NCBI GenBank assembly: GCA_004376295.1 | Contig: SOJZ01000004.1 | Location: forward strand, 62,001 to 126,000 | From: Candidatus Bathyarchaeota archaeon | GTDB lineage: Archaea > Thermoproteota > Bathyarchaeia > Bathyarchaeales > Bathyarchaeaceae | DNA length: 64,000 nucleotides | Direction of reading: 5' to 3' | Shown: piece after piece, positions 33,039 through 40,998 of the stretch | Position numbering within the stretch: the stretch's first letter is position 1 | Layout: each line of letters opens with the position of its first letter | Made by a program: the position numbers and the translations under genes | The notes under the pieces: model-generated | Database searches by the model: none | Seen by the model: the letters and a program-made list of their open reading frames with translations, nothing else | What the model was told of the DNA's origin: nothing

Positions 33039-33944
33039 CTACTTCAAAATCATTTGTGTAAATTGTTCAGGGCTAAACTCTTGTAGGTCCTCATATTCTT
33101 GACCAATCCCAATGAACAAGATGGGTTTACCGGTTACATATGTGACGCTGAGAGCTGAGCCTCCTTTCACATCGGCATCCACCTTAGTCAATATGGTTCC
33201 ATCTATGCCCACGCTCTTGTGGAACTCCTCAGCTTGCATGACAGCGTCGTTTCCGGTGAGGGCGTCCACCGTGAGAACGGTGAAATCTGGAGTAATAATT
33301 CTCTTAATCTTCGCCAGCTCGTTCATGAGGTTTCTGTTTGTTTGGATACGCCCCGCGGTGTCAATGAGCACAGCGTTTATCCCATGCGCCTTTGCATGAC
33401 TAATAGCGTCGTAGGCTACAGCAGCTGGGTCTGCCCCATATTTGTGTTTAATCATGCGGACGCCCAATCGTTTGGCATGTTCCTCCAACTGTTCGATAGA
33501 TCCGGCACGGTAAGTGTCGCTACAGGCAAGGACAACCGAATAACCCTTTTTCATCAGCAGTTTCGCCACCTTCGCTATGCTCGTGGTTTTGCCAGTTCCG
33601 TTGATCCCGACGAAAACGACCACGTATGGCTCATTTGTTTTCCGCTTTTCTCCCACATTTTCAAAAAGGTTGATTTTTTCTTTGGTAGCCATGATTTCGA
33701 GCAAAATTTCTTGCAGTTTTCTTTCCACGATCTTTTTACGGTCTTCCAGCCGCTTCACTTGGATTCCGTTTAGCCGTTTTTCCATCTCTTCGCAGATGTG
33801 ATCGGCAACGGACATAGCTACGTCGTTTTCGATTAGGCTTAATTTAAAGTCCTCTAGAATTGGATGGAGTTGATCGGCTTTTAGTTCTGTTGTTGCTACT
33901 TTGTTGACGAGGTTGCTAACTCGTGTTCTTAGTTTTTCGAACAC
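33039..33944 (-). CDS. ftsY: Signal recognition particle receptor FtsY
   Basis: SRP-family GTPase docking ribosome-nascent chains at the membrane. The N domain covers about residues 1-100. G1 is GINGTGKTTSIAKVA, G3 is DTAGRIQTNRNLMNEL, G4 is TKVDADVKGGSALS, and the closing GIGQEYEDLQEFSPEQF is diagnostic of FtsY. It lacks a long acidic A domain, as usual in archaea. Its start overlaps the end of the prefoldin alpha gene by 29 nt, implying translational coupling. Confidence 0.96.
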   Translation of the reverse strand: MFEKLRTRVSNLVNKVATTELKADQLHPILEDFKLSLIENDVAMSVADHICEEMEKRLNGIQVKRLEDRKKIVERKLQEILLEIMATKEKINLFENVGEKRKTNEPYVVVFVGINGTGKTTSIAKVAKLLMKKGYSVVLACSDTYRAGSIEQLEEHAKRLGVRMIKHKYGADPAAVAYDAISHAKAHGINAVLIDTAGRIQTNRNLMNELAKIKRIITPDFTVLTVDALTGNDAVMQAEEFHKSVGIDGTILTKVDADVKGGSALSVTYVTGKPILFIGIGQEYEDLQEFSPEQFTQMILK

Positions 33945-34380
33945 CCTTTCTCCTCTCCTTTTCGCTGAGTTTCGCTGTGAGTTCTTGAAGCTGGGATCGG
34001 TTGTTTTGAATCCTTTCTATGACTTGAGTTATTTGTTGTTGAAGGCTTGTTCTCGTTTTTTCTAGGTCGACTATGCGGTTGCCCATGCTTTCTTTAGCCA
34101 CTTTTATCGTTCTTTCGACAGCTATGTTTGCTCCTATCCCTACGATCATTTTGTCCGCGCTTTCCAGTTTTGCCTTTATGTATGAACCGCCGCCGATTGG
34201 GACGAAAAGCGACGCGTCTTTCTTCTCCTTCCCCACCCCTTCCAAGGTCATGTTTGCAACTCTAAGCTCGGTTAAGGCAGCGTTTACAAGGTTTATCCTA
34301 GATTGTAAAGCTTCAGCTGTTCCTTCTAAAATTCGAAGTTCAACCGCTAGTCTGCGGAAGGTTTCCTCTTCACTTGCCAC
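33916..34380 (-). CDS. pfdA: Prefoldin alpha subunit
   Basis: Chaperone subunit of the hexameric prefoldin, with two long coiled-coil arms (residues about 5-50 and 95-145) and a central beta hairpin region, VPIGGGSYIKAKLESADKMI. 154 aa fits. It sits between rpl18a (overlapping it by 11 nt) and ftsY, the usual archaeal neighbourhood. Confidence 0.93.
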   Translation of the reverse strand: MASEEETFRRLAVELRILEGTAEALQSRINLVNAALTELRVANMTLEGVGKEKKDASLFVPIGGGSYIKAKLESADKMIVGIGANIAVERTIKVAKESMGNRIVDLEKTRTSLQQQITQVIERIQNNRSQLQELTAKLSEKERRKGVRKTKNTS

Positions 34381-34618
34381 CTTCTTCTCCCAACGTTAAC
34401 TTCTTTATGACAGAATTTTCAATATCTTCTGGACTTATTTCTTCAACCTTTACGATTTTGATCTGGAAGCGTTTAGCTCGATGTTTGCTCCCAATCTCCT
34501 TGTAGACTGTTTCAACAGCATCTTCGGGTTTTAGAGCTCTAATTTCCTTTCTAAAGTTCGTGTGGAGGTTCGGCTTCTTAATCTCTCCCGTCACCCGGAA
34601 AACTTTGACTTCACTCAT
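34370..34618 (-). CDS. rpl18a: Ribosomal protein L18a (LX)
   Basis: 82-aa protein with the LX/L18Ae fold: KVFRVTGEIKKP, FRKEIRALKPEDAVETVY and SKHRAKRFQIKIVKVEEI. Large-subunit protein of archaea and eukaryotes. It starts one base after the eif6 stop and overlaps pfdA at its end. Confidence 0.94.
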   Translation of the reverse strand: MSEVKVFRVTGEIKKPNLHTNFRKEIRALKPEDAVETVYKEIGSKHRAKRFQIKIVKVEEISPEDIENSVIKKLTLGEEGGK

Positions 34619-34619
34619 T

Positions 34620-35291
34620 TTATTTCACCACATCCAATGCTTGCCCTATCATAAATAATTCGGGTCCAGTTGTCACTGATCCAGCTACTGCGCTGTATTT
34701 GTTTCCTAAAAGTCCGGTGGAGACGTACGGTATTCCACAGTTTATGGTTCCCACATCCACGTGAACCTTTAACACGTCCAACAAAACTTTCTGTTCCTCC
34801 TCTTTCAGCAGTGGATGGGCTAACACGCCTTTGTTCGTAGCGGTGGCGAGGGATCCAACGTATGGTAGCCCTGCTATTTCTCCGGGAACTGCTTCAACAT
34901 CTAGAGTATCCTCTATTTTTGTTATGTCTTTCCTTTTCAATTGAGGGTCAACGATCGCTCCATGGTCGTTCGTCAGAACGAGGTTCCCATAAGCCGTCTT
35001 TTTTGTCTGCATAACTGCAGCATTGATGTCTAAAACTGATTTTACAGCTTGAACCTCCTCCTCGTTGGTAGCGTGTGGAAGAACTATGCCATTGGAGTTT
35101 GCGCAGGCTAAGGCTCCCATAACCACTGAACCACCAATAGTTGAACGGATAACCTTCACTTTCAACCATTCTTCCAGTCTCTTCGCCTTAGCACCCGTGA
35201 CTTGCGGAGGAACAATCGCCATTTTATCAGTGGTCAGACAATAAACGCCTATACTTGCGTTGCCAAAGATGTCGAAGAGGAATATCGCCAA
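34620..35291 (-). CDS. eif6: Translation initiation factor aIF6
   Basis: Anti-association factor that keeps the 50S subunit from joining the 30S. The five-fold pentein repeats are visible, for example FGNASIGVYCLTTDKMAIVP, SNGIVLPHATNEEEV, NDHGAIVDPQLKRKDI and TNKGVLAHPLLKEEE. 223 aa is normal. The start TTG 35289-35291 overlaps the region just after the rpl31e stop, with GGAG upstream, so it is in the same message. Confidence 0.95.
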   Translation of the reverse strand: MAIFLFDIFGNASIGVYCLTTDKMAIVPPQVTGAKAKRLEEWLKVKVIRSTIGGSVVMGALACANSNGIVLPHATNEEEVQAVKSVLDINAAVMQTKKTAYGNLVLTNDHGAIVDPQLKRKDITKIEDTLDVEAVPGEIAGLPYVGSLATATNKGVLAHPLLKEEEQKVLLDVLKVHVDVGTINCGIPYVSTGLLGNKYSAVAGSVTTGPELFMIGQALDVVK

Positions 35292-35294
35292 GCA

Positions 35295-35783
35295 TTAGTC
35301 TCCTTCTGCCAAGTAGATGGTTATTGTTCCCTCTTTATCCTTGGCTGCCCGAACGCGGATTTTTCGTGGCGGTTTCTGGATTCCTCTGCTCCAGATTTTT
35401 TCGTTCACTTCGTTGCTGATGACCACCCTTTCACCTTCTTCTCCTTCTTCTAAAGCTTCTTCTTTGACCTTCATGTGCCTCTGAATAAAACTCTTAACAA
35501 GACGGATGGCTCGTGGAGCCCGTTTTTGACGTGGAGAAATCCATGCTCTGCTTAGTGGTATCGTGTAGACTTTTTCTTCAACAATATCTTCTTCTACTAT
35601 TTCCTCTTTCCTCGCCCCTTCAACTTCTACCTCTTCCTCAGCTTCAGCTTCCTCAACAATTTCTTCAACAACTTCCTCTTCTTCCACGACTTCTTCAGTT
35701 TCCACAGCTTCTTCTACGATTTCAGCCTCTTCTTCTGTGATCGCTTCTTCCTCTTCTTCCGTTTCTTCAGCGGTCTCTTTCAT
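35295..35783 (-). CDS. rpl31e: Ribosomal protein L31e with long acidic N-terminal extension
   Basis: The C-terminal 92 residues are ordinary L31e: KVYTIPLSRAWISPRQKRAP, AIRLVKSFIQRHMKV and NEKIWSRGIQKPPRKIRVRA. Before them lie about 69 residues made almost only of Glu, Val, Ala, Thr and Ile (for example EEAVETEEVVEEEEVVEEI), absent from usual 85-95 aa L31e proteins. I place the start at ATG 35781-35783, 11 nt after the rpl39e stop; the frame is open further, but that region encodes L39e in another frame. The extension may be a disordered tail near the exit tunnel. Confidence 0.9.
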   Translation of the reverse strand: MKETAEETEEEEEAITEEEAEIVEEAVETEEVVEEEEVVEEIVEEAEAEEEVEVEGARKEEIVEEDIVEEKVYTIPLSRAWISPRQKRAPRAIRLVKSFIQRHMKVKEEALEEGEEGERVVISNEVNEKIWSRGIQKPPRKIRVRAAKDKEGTITIYLAEGD

Positions 35784-35794
35784 CCACGTTCCCT

Positions 35795-35950
35795 TCAAGC
35801 CTTTATTTTCCTCTGTCGCCAACGCCTCCTTTTCGGGTTGGTTCTCACACGCCCACTCGTTCTCTGAATAACCCAAGTAGGAACCGGTTTCTTCTGTTTT
35901 CCCGCCTTTCCCAATCTACGTTTTTTCGCTGTCGGTTTATTTCTCGCCAT
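35795..35950 (-). CDS. rpl39e: Ribosomal protein L39e
   Basis: 51-aa gene reading [20 protein letters not shown], then [18 protein letters not shown] and [13 protein letters not shown], then TGA 35795-35797. The Trp-Val-Ile and RRRWRRxK features are diagnostic of L39e, which lines the peptide exit tunnel. It lies directly upstream of rpl31e, the conserved archaeal pair, and 2 bp after the PDCD5 gene. Confidence 0.95.
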   Translation of the reverse strand: MARNKPTAKKRRLGKAGKQKKPVPTWVIQRTSGRVRTNPKRRRWRQRKIKA

Positions 35951-35952
35951 TA

Positions 35953-36282
35953 TTAGACTCTCCTGATTTTGATCTCTCTACGATGAGACTGCAACCTCAT
36001 TAGAATTTCTTTCAATTGTTTATCGGTTATTGGGATGCTGGTCTTGCCCTGTTGTGCGAGCTGGATGAGTTGGAGTTCAAGTTGCTCGGCAAATTCTGGC
36101 TTCACCATTTTTAGGTTGGTGAGGCGCCGTCTGGCGTCGGTTGTGAGTACTTGGCGAAGTACGGCTTGTTTCTGCATTTCAAATTGCTGTTTTGCCTGAA
36201 TCTGATGTTGCTCTTGCGCTATTCGTTGTCGCAGTTCAAGGAGCTTTCTCCTTCGCAGTTCGTCTAGTTCCTCCTCGCTCAT
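35953..36282 (-). CDS. PDCD5-family DNA-binding protein
   Basis: 109-aa helical protein of the archaeal PDCD5 family: basic, Gln-rich N-terminal helix ([20 protein letters not shown]) then the three-helix core with [20 protein letters not shown] and a [16 protein letters not shown] end. Nucleic-acid binding is likely; the cellular role in archaea is unsettled. ATG 36280-36282 has GGTG 6 nt upstream. It sits between rps19e and rpl39e in the ribosomal operon. Confidence 0.9.
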   Translation of the reverse strand: MSEEELDELRRRKLLELRQRIAQEQHQIQAKQQFEMQKQAVLRQVLTTDARRRLTNLKMVKPEFAEQLELQLIQLAQQGKTSIPITDKQLKEILMRLQSHRREIKIRRV

Positions 36283-36291
36283 CTTGCACAC

Positions 36292-36747
36292 CTAATATTT
36301 CTTCAGCTCTGGAAGCTTTTTCTCCAAGTCTTTCTTGATCTCGGTGGACAATCTGTCTAGCAGTCGCCTTCCTTCTCCAGTGACTACTCTCCCTCTGTTT
36401 CTTAAGGGTTCCACAAGCCCGGCGGCTTCAAGTTGCTGTATGGCTTTTCTAATAATCGAACCACCGCTTCTCCTAGCGTGTTCGGGTTTTACTCCTCGAT
36501 CAATTCTTCCGCCATATTCCGATCTGAGATGCTCTATCCCAATTGGTCCCTTTAAGTAAATCTTACGTAGAAGCGAGGCACATCTTGTAAACCACCACTC
36601 CGGGTTCTGCGGAGGTCTTGAAACATGAGAGCCTGTCTTCACGAAAGGGGCCCATGTGGGCGGAACCACTCCATCCACATTATCTTTTAGGTGTTTGGTT
36701 AACTTTTCAATTAGAATAGATGCTGGTATGTCATGGGGCGTTGGCAA
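36292..36747 (-). CDS. rps19e: Ribosomal protein S19e
   Basis: Small-subunit protein of archaea and eukaryotes, 151 aa. Signature parts are PPTWAPFVKTGSHVSRPPQN, WWFTRCASLLRKIYLKGPIG and SIIRKAIQQLEAAGLVE, a winged-helix fold. TTG start at 36745-36747 with GAGGAGAAG just upstream. Tight spacing to the PDCD5 gene supports one operon. Confidence 0.95.
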   Translation of the reverse strand: MPTPHDIPASILIEKLTKHLKDNVDGVVPPTWAPFVKTGSHVSRPPQNPEWWFTRCASLLRKIYLKGPIGIEHLRSEYGGRIDRGVKPEHARRSGGSIIRKAIQQLEAAGLVEPLRNRGRVVTGEGRRLLDRLSTEIKKDLEKKLPELKKY

Positions 36748-36794
36748 GACTTCTTCTCCTCGACTAATTTTCCTTCACTACTTGAGGAAGCCTC

Positions 36795-37088
36795 TTATAA
36801 AGACTTTTCACCTTTTCTTTTTCTCGATTTGTAGAGTATGAACGTGTGACCACGAACATCGATTAGAGTAGACTCCGTCTGTTGCGCAATTTTCGAAGCG
36901 ACATTCTTAGCGTCTTCATCTTTTAACGCGGTCTTTAACATCTTCACCTTCACCATTTTCTTTTTCTCCAGCTGCCTACAGATTTCATCCAGTATCTGCG
37001 GTGTTACTCCGTCCTTTCCAACCCACACGTTTGGCCTCTCAACGTTCAGTTTACGCTTTATTCTCCGCTTCATCTTGGATGTTATCAT
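36795..37088 (-). CDS. YhbY/CRM-domain RNA-binding protein
   Basis: 97-aa single CRM domain, with VWVGKDGVTPQILDEICRQL in place of the usual hGKxG loop and IDVRGHTFILYKSRKRKG at the end. Such proteins bind rRNA precursors during subunit assembly. ATG 37086-37088 overlaps the stop of the RNase P gene as ATGA, indicating coupled translation. Placed between rnp4 and rps19e, consistent with ribosome and tRNA maturation. Confidence 0.9.
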   Translation of the reverse strand: MITSKMKRRIKRKLNVERPNVWVGKDGVTPQILDEICRQLEKKKMVKVKMLKTALKDEDAKNVASKIAQQTESTLIDVRGHTFILYKSRKRKGEKSL

Positions 37089-37396
37089 TTATTTCTCCTA
37101 CTTTTCAGTGGTATACGCGAGCATTTGCCACAGTTGAAGCATGTTACAACCATGTGTGATTCCCTTCTCTGTTGTATCCGTACACGACAATTTACACCCG
37201 GCAAGATAAAGCTTTTACAATGCCTACAGATCAGTTGCCTATACTCTTTCGGCAGTCGCAGTTTCGTAGCCATCGCAATTTTTCTCGCAACCTTCACATA
37301 CCTCTGCGCTAACTGAGGGTCTTCGTGAATAGTCTCTTTAGCAAGGCGAAAGAGAATATGAATACGTTGCAAGGCTATCCGTCTCGTGGTGTTCAT
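37085..37396 (-). CDS. rnp4: RNase P protein component 4 (Rpr2/Rpp21)
   Basis: Zinc-ribbon protein subunit of archaeal RNase P, which trims tRNA 5' ends. The helical N-terminus (ALQRIHILFRLAKETIHEDP) is followed by the four zinc Cys: ICRHCKSFILPGVNCRVR and VTCFNCGK. I begin at ATG 37394-37396 (MNTTRRIALQRI); an upstream GTG adds about six residues, and the longer frame to 37543 runs under the divergent nep1 start and is unlikely. Confidence 0.9.
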   Translation of the reverse strand: MNTTRRIALQRIHILFRLAKETIHEDPQLAQRYVKVARKIAMATKLRLPKEYRQLICRHCKSFILPGVNCRVRIQQRRESHMVVTCFNCGKCSRIPLKSRRNK

Positions 37397-37469
37397 TTCA
37401 GTTAATACATTCACACGCTTTCCATAAGTTTTTATCGACACAGACTTCTCCCTAGAGTGAGAGGTTAAG

Positions 37470-38165
37470 TTGCTAATTCTTATATTAGCTGAATCGGCGC
37501 TAGAAACAATTCCCAAAAACTTGTGGAAACATCCCGCCGTCAAACAGTACTCGAAAAGATGTGGGAAGCCTCCACAATTCCTTCTTCTTGACCGTTCCTA
37601 TCACCACACTGCGATGAAAAGACTTGAGGAAAACGAGAAGAGAGGGCGGCCAGACATCGTTCATTTTTCCTTGCTTGAAGCCCTAGGCTCACCCCTTAAC
37701 AAGGAACAACTTCTCCAAACCTATGTGCACACCTTTAACGATTACGTGATCACGGTGAATCCTGAAGCTCGGTTGCCGAGAAACTATAACCGATTTGTTG
37801 GACTTGTGGAACAACTGTTCGAGTTAGGCAGAATTCCATCAACTGGACCAAGCTTGCTCATGTTGGAACGTGAAACGCTGCCACAACTACTTCATAAAGT
37901 CAACCCCTCATATGTTGTAGCCTTTAGCAGTAGAGGATCACCCAAGATGCTGGAAAATGCTATGGCAAAAGTCTCAGACAAACAAAGGCTAGCCGTCCTC
38001 ATCGGTGGCTTTCCCCACGGCCACTTCACGGAAACAACCATCAAATTAGCGAACGAGGTAGTCCGCATAGACCCCGAGATGCTGGAAGCGTGGGCTGTCA
38101 CTGCGAGAATAATCTATGAATACGAACGTTGCATTTACTTGCCAAAGAAAAGACTTGAACGTTAG
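37470..38165 (+). CDS. nep1: 16S rRNA pseudouridine N1-methyltransferase Nep1 (Emg1)
   Basis: SPOUT-fold enzyme that methylates a pseudouridine in helix 35 of 16S rRNA and aids small-subunit assembly. Family segments are LLDRSYHHTAMKRL, GRPDIVHFSLLEALGSPLN, IPSTGPSLLMLERETLPQLL and the knot region VLIGGFPHGHFTETT. 231 aa is normal. The start TTG 37470 has GAGGT 4-5 nt upstream. Divergent from rnp4, about 73 bp apart, so a shared regulatory region is likely. Confidence 0.93.
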   Translation: MLILILAESALETIPKNLWKHPAVKQYSKRCGKPPQFLLLDRSYHHTAMKRLEENEKRGRPDIVHFSLLEALGSPLNKEQLLQTYVHTFNDYVITVNPEARLPRNYNRFVGLVEQLFELGRIPSTGPSLLMLERETLPQLLHKVNPSYVVAFSSRGSPKMLENAMAKVSDKQRLAVLIGGFPHGHFTETTIKLANEVVRIDPEMLEAWAVTARIIYEYERCIYLPKKRLER

Positions 38166-38202
38166 CTCCACACATATCTACTAGCTTCGCAGAGTTTCGT
38201 CT

Positions 38203-38459
38203 TTACGGAACATCAATGTTGACAGATGCATCCTCTATTCTGTAGCTGAGGTTAATCACGTCCCAAGGCTGTTTGTAGCATACACAAAAACTCCGTTCTA
38301 GCTTCCATCATTTGATTGCCGCTTATGAGATTCTTCCTCTGTTAATTCGAAACCTATTTTGATGAGGATCCTGCACGGCTCATCAGGCCTTATAAATTGA
38401 GTGCTTGTGTTTGTGGAAATCTCTGCAAGTTTTACATTTGCCAGTTCAATTTTAGGGGC
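38203..38459 (-). pseudogene. Possible decayed gene in the 38.2-38.6 kb gap
   Basis: Two minus-strand coding-like frames abut. One, 38298-38459, has no start codon and reads IELANVKLAEISTNTSTQFI then RPDEPCRILIKIGFELTEEE to TAG. The other, 38203-38301, is shifted by one and reads FCVCYKQPWDVINLSYRI then EDASVNIDVP to TAA. Alternating hydrophobic strands suggest a beta-rich domain broken by a frameshift; I recognise no family. The rest of the gap up to 38625 shows only AT-rich promoter-like DNA. Confidence 0.25.
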
Positions 38460-38625
38460 TTATCTCTTTATAGAGTCCTACCTTATTTCTATTTTTTTGA
38501 TAAGTCCGTTTCAAGCTTGTTTTTAAGAAAAAGGTTTAAGAAGGGCTTAGCTTACGTCATTTAATGTGGATTAAAGTCTGGAATAGGCTGGATAGGGTTG
38601 AATAAGGTGGGAAAAGGCTTTGCCG

Positions 38626-38898
38626 ATGTTGCGTGACGAGAAGTTTCTCGCTAGGCTGCAGAGGGGAAACCGCATTCAGGTCCCTGTTCTAATCATGTGG
38701 AAGCATAAGCTGAACGCTCGCGAGGTTTTGAGGGTCCGCGTTTGGAGCAACGAAGCCCACAATAGTCAATCTTTTTACGTTCGACTTAGCAAGGATGGTC
38801 GATTCAGAGTTCCCAAAATCGTAGTTGAAGAGCTTGAATTGGAGCCTGGGACCGTGTTAGGGTGCACCTTATACTCGGAGACCGCTGAAGGGGAGTGA
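38626..38898 (+). CDS. Small AbrB-like swapped-hairpin protein
   Basis: 90-aa protein with two short beta-rich halves: QRGNRIQVPVLIMWKHKL-N and YVRLSKDGRFRVPKIVVEEL, the latter resembling the AbrB/MazE/SpoVT pattern (x-G-R-hydrophobic-x-hydrophobic-P). It may be a DNA-binding regulator or an antitoxin-like protein without its toxin. ATG 38626 has AAAGG about 9 nt upstream; TTG 38620 is too close to it. A TATA-like TTTTTAAGAAAAAGG lies about 100 bp upstream. Confidence 0.5.
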   Translation: MLRDEKFLARLQRGNRIQVPVLIMWKHKLNAREVLRVRVWSNEAHNSQSFYVRLSKDGRFRVPKIVVEELELEPGTVLGCTLYSETAEGE

Positions 38899-38941
38899 TG
38901 GTCAGCTATCCTTGCCACTCAGATGAGAAGGTTAGGGCTAT

Positions 38942-39220
38942 TTAACAGTTAAATGGGAGGGTTGAAATCCTTTCTACGCGCGTATGGGTCATGTCAATGG
39001 ATTTGTTCAACAATGGATTTTTCGCTTTTTTTAGCAAAGGAGCTATCTCCGTTACCTGGGTGACGATCTGATTATTTGTGGCTGCCAACCATATAGCCGA
39101 ATGGACTTGAACATAAGCAGGACATGTGAAAAGTTCCTTAAACAAGAATCCAACGCCTAACAGCTTCTGATTACACAACAGATTGTGTATCGACGTACGA
39201 AAGTATGCCCCTGCTTGCAA
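38942..39220 (-). CDS. Unrecognised ORF next to tRNA-Gly
   Basis: A 92-residue frame with mixed composition (FLFKELFTCPAYVQVHSAIW, then LAATNNQIVTQVTEIAPLLK). No family is recognised, no ribosome binding site is seen, and the first third looks non-coding. It may be a decayed gene or chance; kept because the region is otherwise empty. Confidence 0.2.
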   Translation of the reverse strand: MQAGAYFRTSIHNLLCNQKLLGVGFLFKELFTCPAYVQVHSAIWLAATNNQIVTQVTEIAPLLKKAKNPLLNKSIDMTHTRVERISTLPFNC

Positions 39221-39223
39221 GAA

Positions 39224-39315
39224 TGGTGCGGCCGCCGGGAATTGAACCCGGGATTGCAGGCTTGGAAGGCTTACACTGCGTTGACTGTGTCCTAACCAGA
39301 CTAGACCACGGCCGC
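39224..39315 (-). tRNA. tRNA-Gly(UCC) with intron at 29/30
   Basis: Reading down from 39315, acceptor GCGGCCG pairs with CGGCCGC, then A and an encoded CCA (39224-39226). The D-arm is GTCT-AGTCTGGTTA-GGAC and the T-arm CCCGGGTTCAATTCCCGG. The anticodon loop CTTCCAA gives UCC. Its 3' stem GCCTG needs CAGGC, obtained only by removing 14 nt (39271-39284, TCAACGCAGTGTAA on the RNA strand) from between positions 29 and 30. The spliced RNA is 78 nt with CCA. The intron ends GTGTAA, as does the 29/30 intron of tRNA-Arg(CCU). Confidence 0.88.
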
Positions 39316-39554
39316 TAGACCATGCTACAACTCAACAAGAATGAACAGCCGTAAATATTTATTGCTAATCAACGTGTTTCTCTGAATCAAGAAACATATA
39401 AGAATGATTTTGATGAAGGAAAATTGGTCATCGTGCTATTACCAATAACTAAAACGCTGTTTTTTCTTAAAAGAGATTGTTATACTCAAAGGAATGTTGT
39501 TTTTCGCCGCGATAGTTTTTTATAAGTTCTGAGTATTCTAGGAATGGGATCCTC

Positions 39555-40910
39555 ATGATTATTAAGAACAGAGAAGAACTGCTTTCTCATGGATACAGGA
39601 AAGGAAGGGAAGTTGCACTAGAGATTGTTGAAGATGCCATTAAGGCTGTAGACGCCTATGACGCTACGAAAAAAAAGGTTCATGTTGAGAGTTGTAGATT
39701 AATTGTTGGAGACTTGAACTATGACTTGTCGAAGGTGGGAAATATATATGTGATTGGTGGAGGGAAGGCCACGTTTTCTATAGCTCAGGCGTTAGATGAG
39801 ATTTTAGGATGGCGAATTAAGCGTGGAGTTATAAATGTGAAGAGGAGTGAAAAACGCCGGTTAAAACATGTAAAGGTTATAGAAGCAGGGCACCCCATAC
39901 CCGACGAAATGGGATTAGAAGGAGCGAAAGAAATGATCCATATAGCTAAGGAGGCTGAAGAGGGTGATCTTGTATTTTGTGCTATAACGGGTGGGGCTTC
40001 AGCTTTAATGCCATTTCCAACTGGAAATATAAACCTAGAAGACAAAAAGAGAGTGACGGATATTCTTTTAAAATGTGGTGCTACAATAGATGAAATAAAT
40101 GCAGTCAGAAAGCATATGTCAGCAATAAAAGGTGGAAGGCTTGCAAAGCACATTCACCCAGCTGAAATAATTAATTTAATAGTTATAGACGAAATAGCGG
40201 GGCGCCCTTGGGGTCCAACCATTCCGGATACAACTACCTTTAAGGATGCCGTAAACATTCTCAAGAAGTACAATTTATTGGAAAAAGTTCCCAATCCAGT
40301 AAGGGAGCATCTCAACAGAGGACTGGTTGATCCGAGATTAGAAACGCCAAAGCCTAAAGACTTCGAAGGTTTGCAGGTTCACAACATAGTATTAGCTGAT
40401 AACGGGATAATATGCGAAGCGGCTAAGAAAAGAGCGGAAGAATTGGGATTTAACTCGCTAATTTTGTCTACTGTGCTAGAAGGAGAGAGCAAGGAAGTAG
40501 GAATCGTTTTAGCAAGTATTGCAAAGGAAATAGAGGAAAAAGGCAGGTTTATCAAGCCCCCTTGCGTTTTAATATTGGGCGGAGAAACCACTGTTACGAT
40601 CACGGGACAATGTGGTAAGGGTGGACCAAGTCAAGAACTTGTCCTAGGGGCTTCCCTGAAGATTGCTGGAAGTAAGAATATGGTTATTATCTCGATAGAT
40701 ACTGATGGCACTGATGGCCCCACAGAAATAGCTGGGGGCATAGTAGACGGTTATACACTGAAAAGAGCTAAGGAGAAGGATGTAGATGTCTTCAAAAACC
40801 TAATGAGGCATAACTCCTCCGAAGTGTTAATGAAACTTCAAGATGCTATTACTACAAGACCAACGAGGACGAACGTGATGGATTTAAACATTGTAGTCAT
40901 TACAAGCTAG
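39555..40910 (+). CDS. Glycerate 2-kinase (MOFRL/DUF4147 family)
   Basis: Phosphorylates D-glycerate to 2-phosphoglycerate with ATP. Family parts: VGNIYVIGGGKATFSIAQAL (glycine-rich loop), LVFCAITGGASALMPFP, INAVRKHMSAIKGGRLAKHI, and the C-terminal MOFRL-type GGETTVTITGQCGKGGPSQE with STDTDGTDGP-like IDTDGTDGPTEIAGG. 451 aa is normal. The next gene is an enolase-family protein that would use its product, and a 2-hydroxyacid dehydrogenase lies just beyond, giving a glycerate-processing cluster. It is the first gene on the plus strand after tRNA-Gly. Confidence 0.92.
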   Translation: MIIKNREELLSHGYRKGREVALEIVEDAIKAVDAYDATKKKVHVESCRLIVGDLNYDLSKVGNIYVIGGGKATFSIAQALDEILGWRIKRGVINVKRSEKRRLKHVKVIEAGHPIPDEMGLEGAKEMIHIAKEAEEGDLVFCAITGGASALMPFPTGNINLEDKKRVTDILLKCGATIDEINAVRKHMSAIKGGRLAKHIHPAEIINLIVIDEIAGRPWGPTIPDTTTFKDAVNILKKYNLLEKVPNPVREHLNRGLVDPRLETPKPKDFEGLQVHNIVLADNGIICEAAKKRAEELGFNSLILSTVLEGESKEVGIVLASIAKEIEEKGRFIKPPCVLILGGETTVTITGQCGKGGPSQELVLGASLKIAGSKNMVIISIDTDGTDGPTEIAGGIVDGYTLKRAKEKDVDVFKNLMRHNSSEVLMKLQDAITTRPTRTNVMDLNIVVITS

Positions 40911-40998
40911 TTTTGGTTATTCTACTTTTGAGCTACGAAAGGCTCATATACGCTATTAATGTTAAAATATTGAAACCTAAAAATCATGGGATGTTAAA

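Noticed and set aside
35784-35876. Upstream extension of the L31e frame
   Set aside because: This stretch encodes L39e in a different frame, so L31e starts at 35783.
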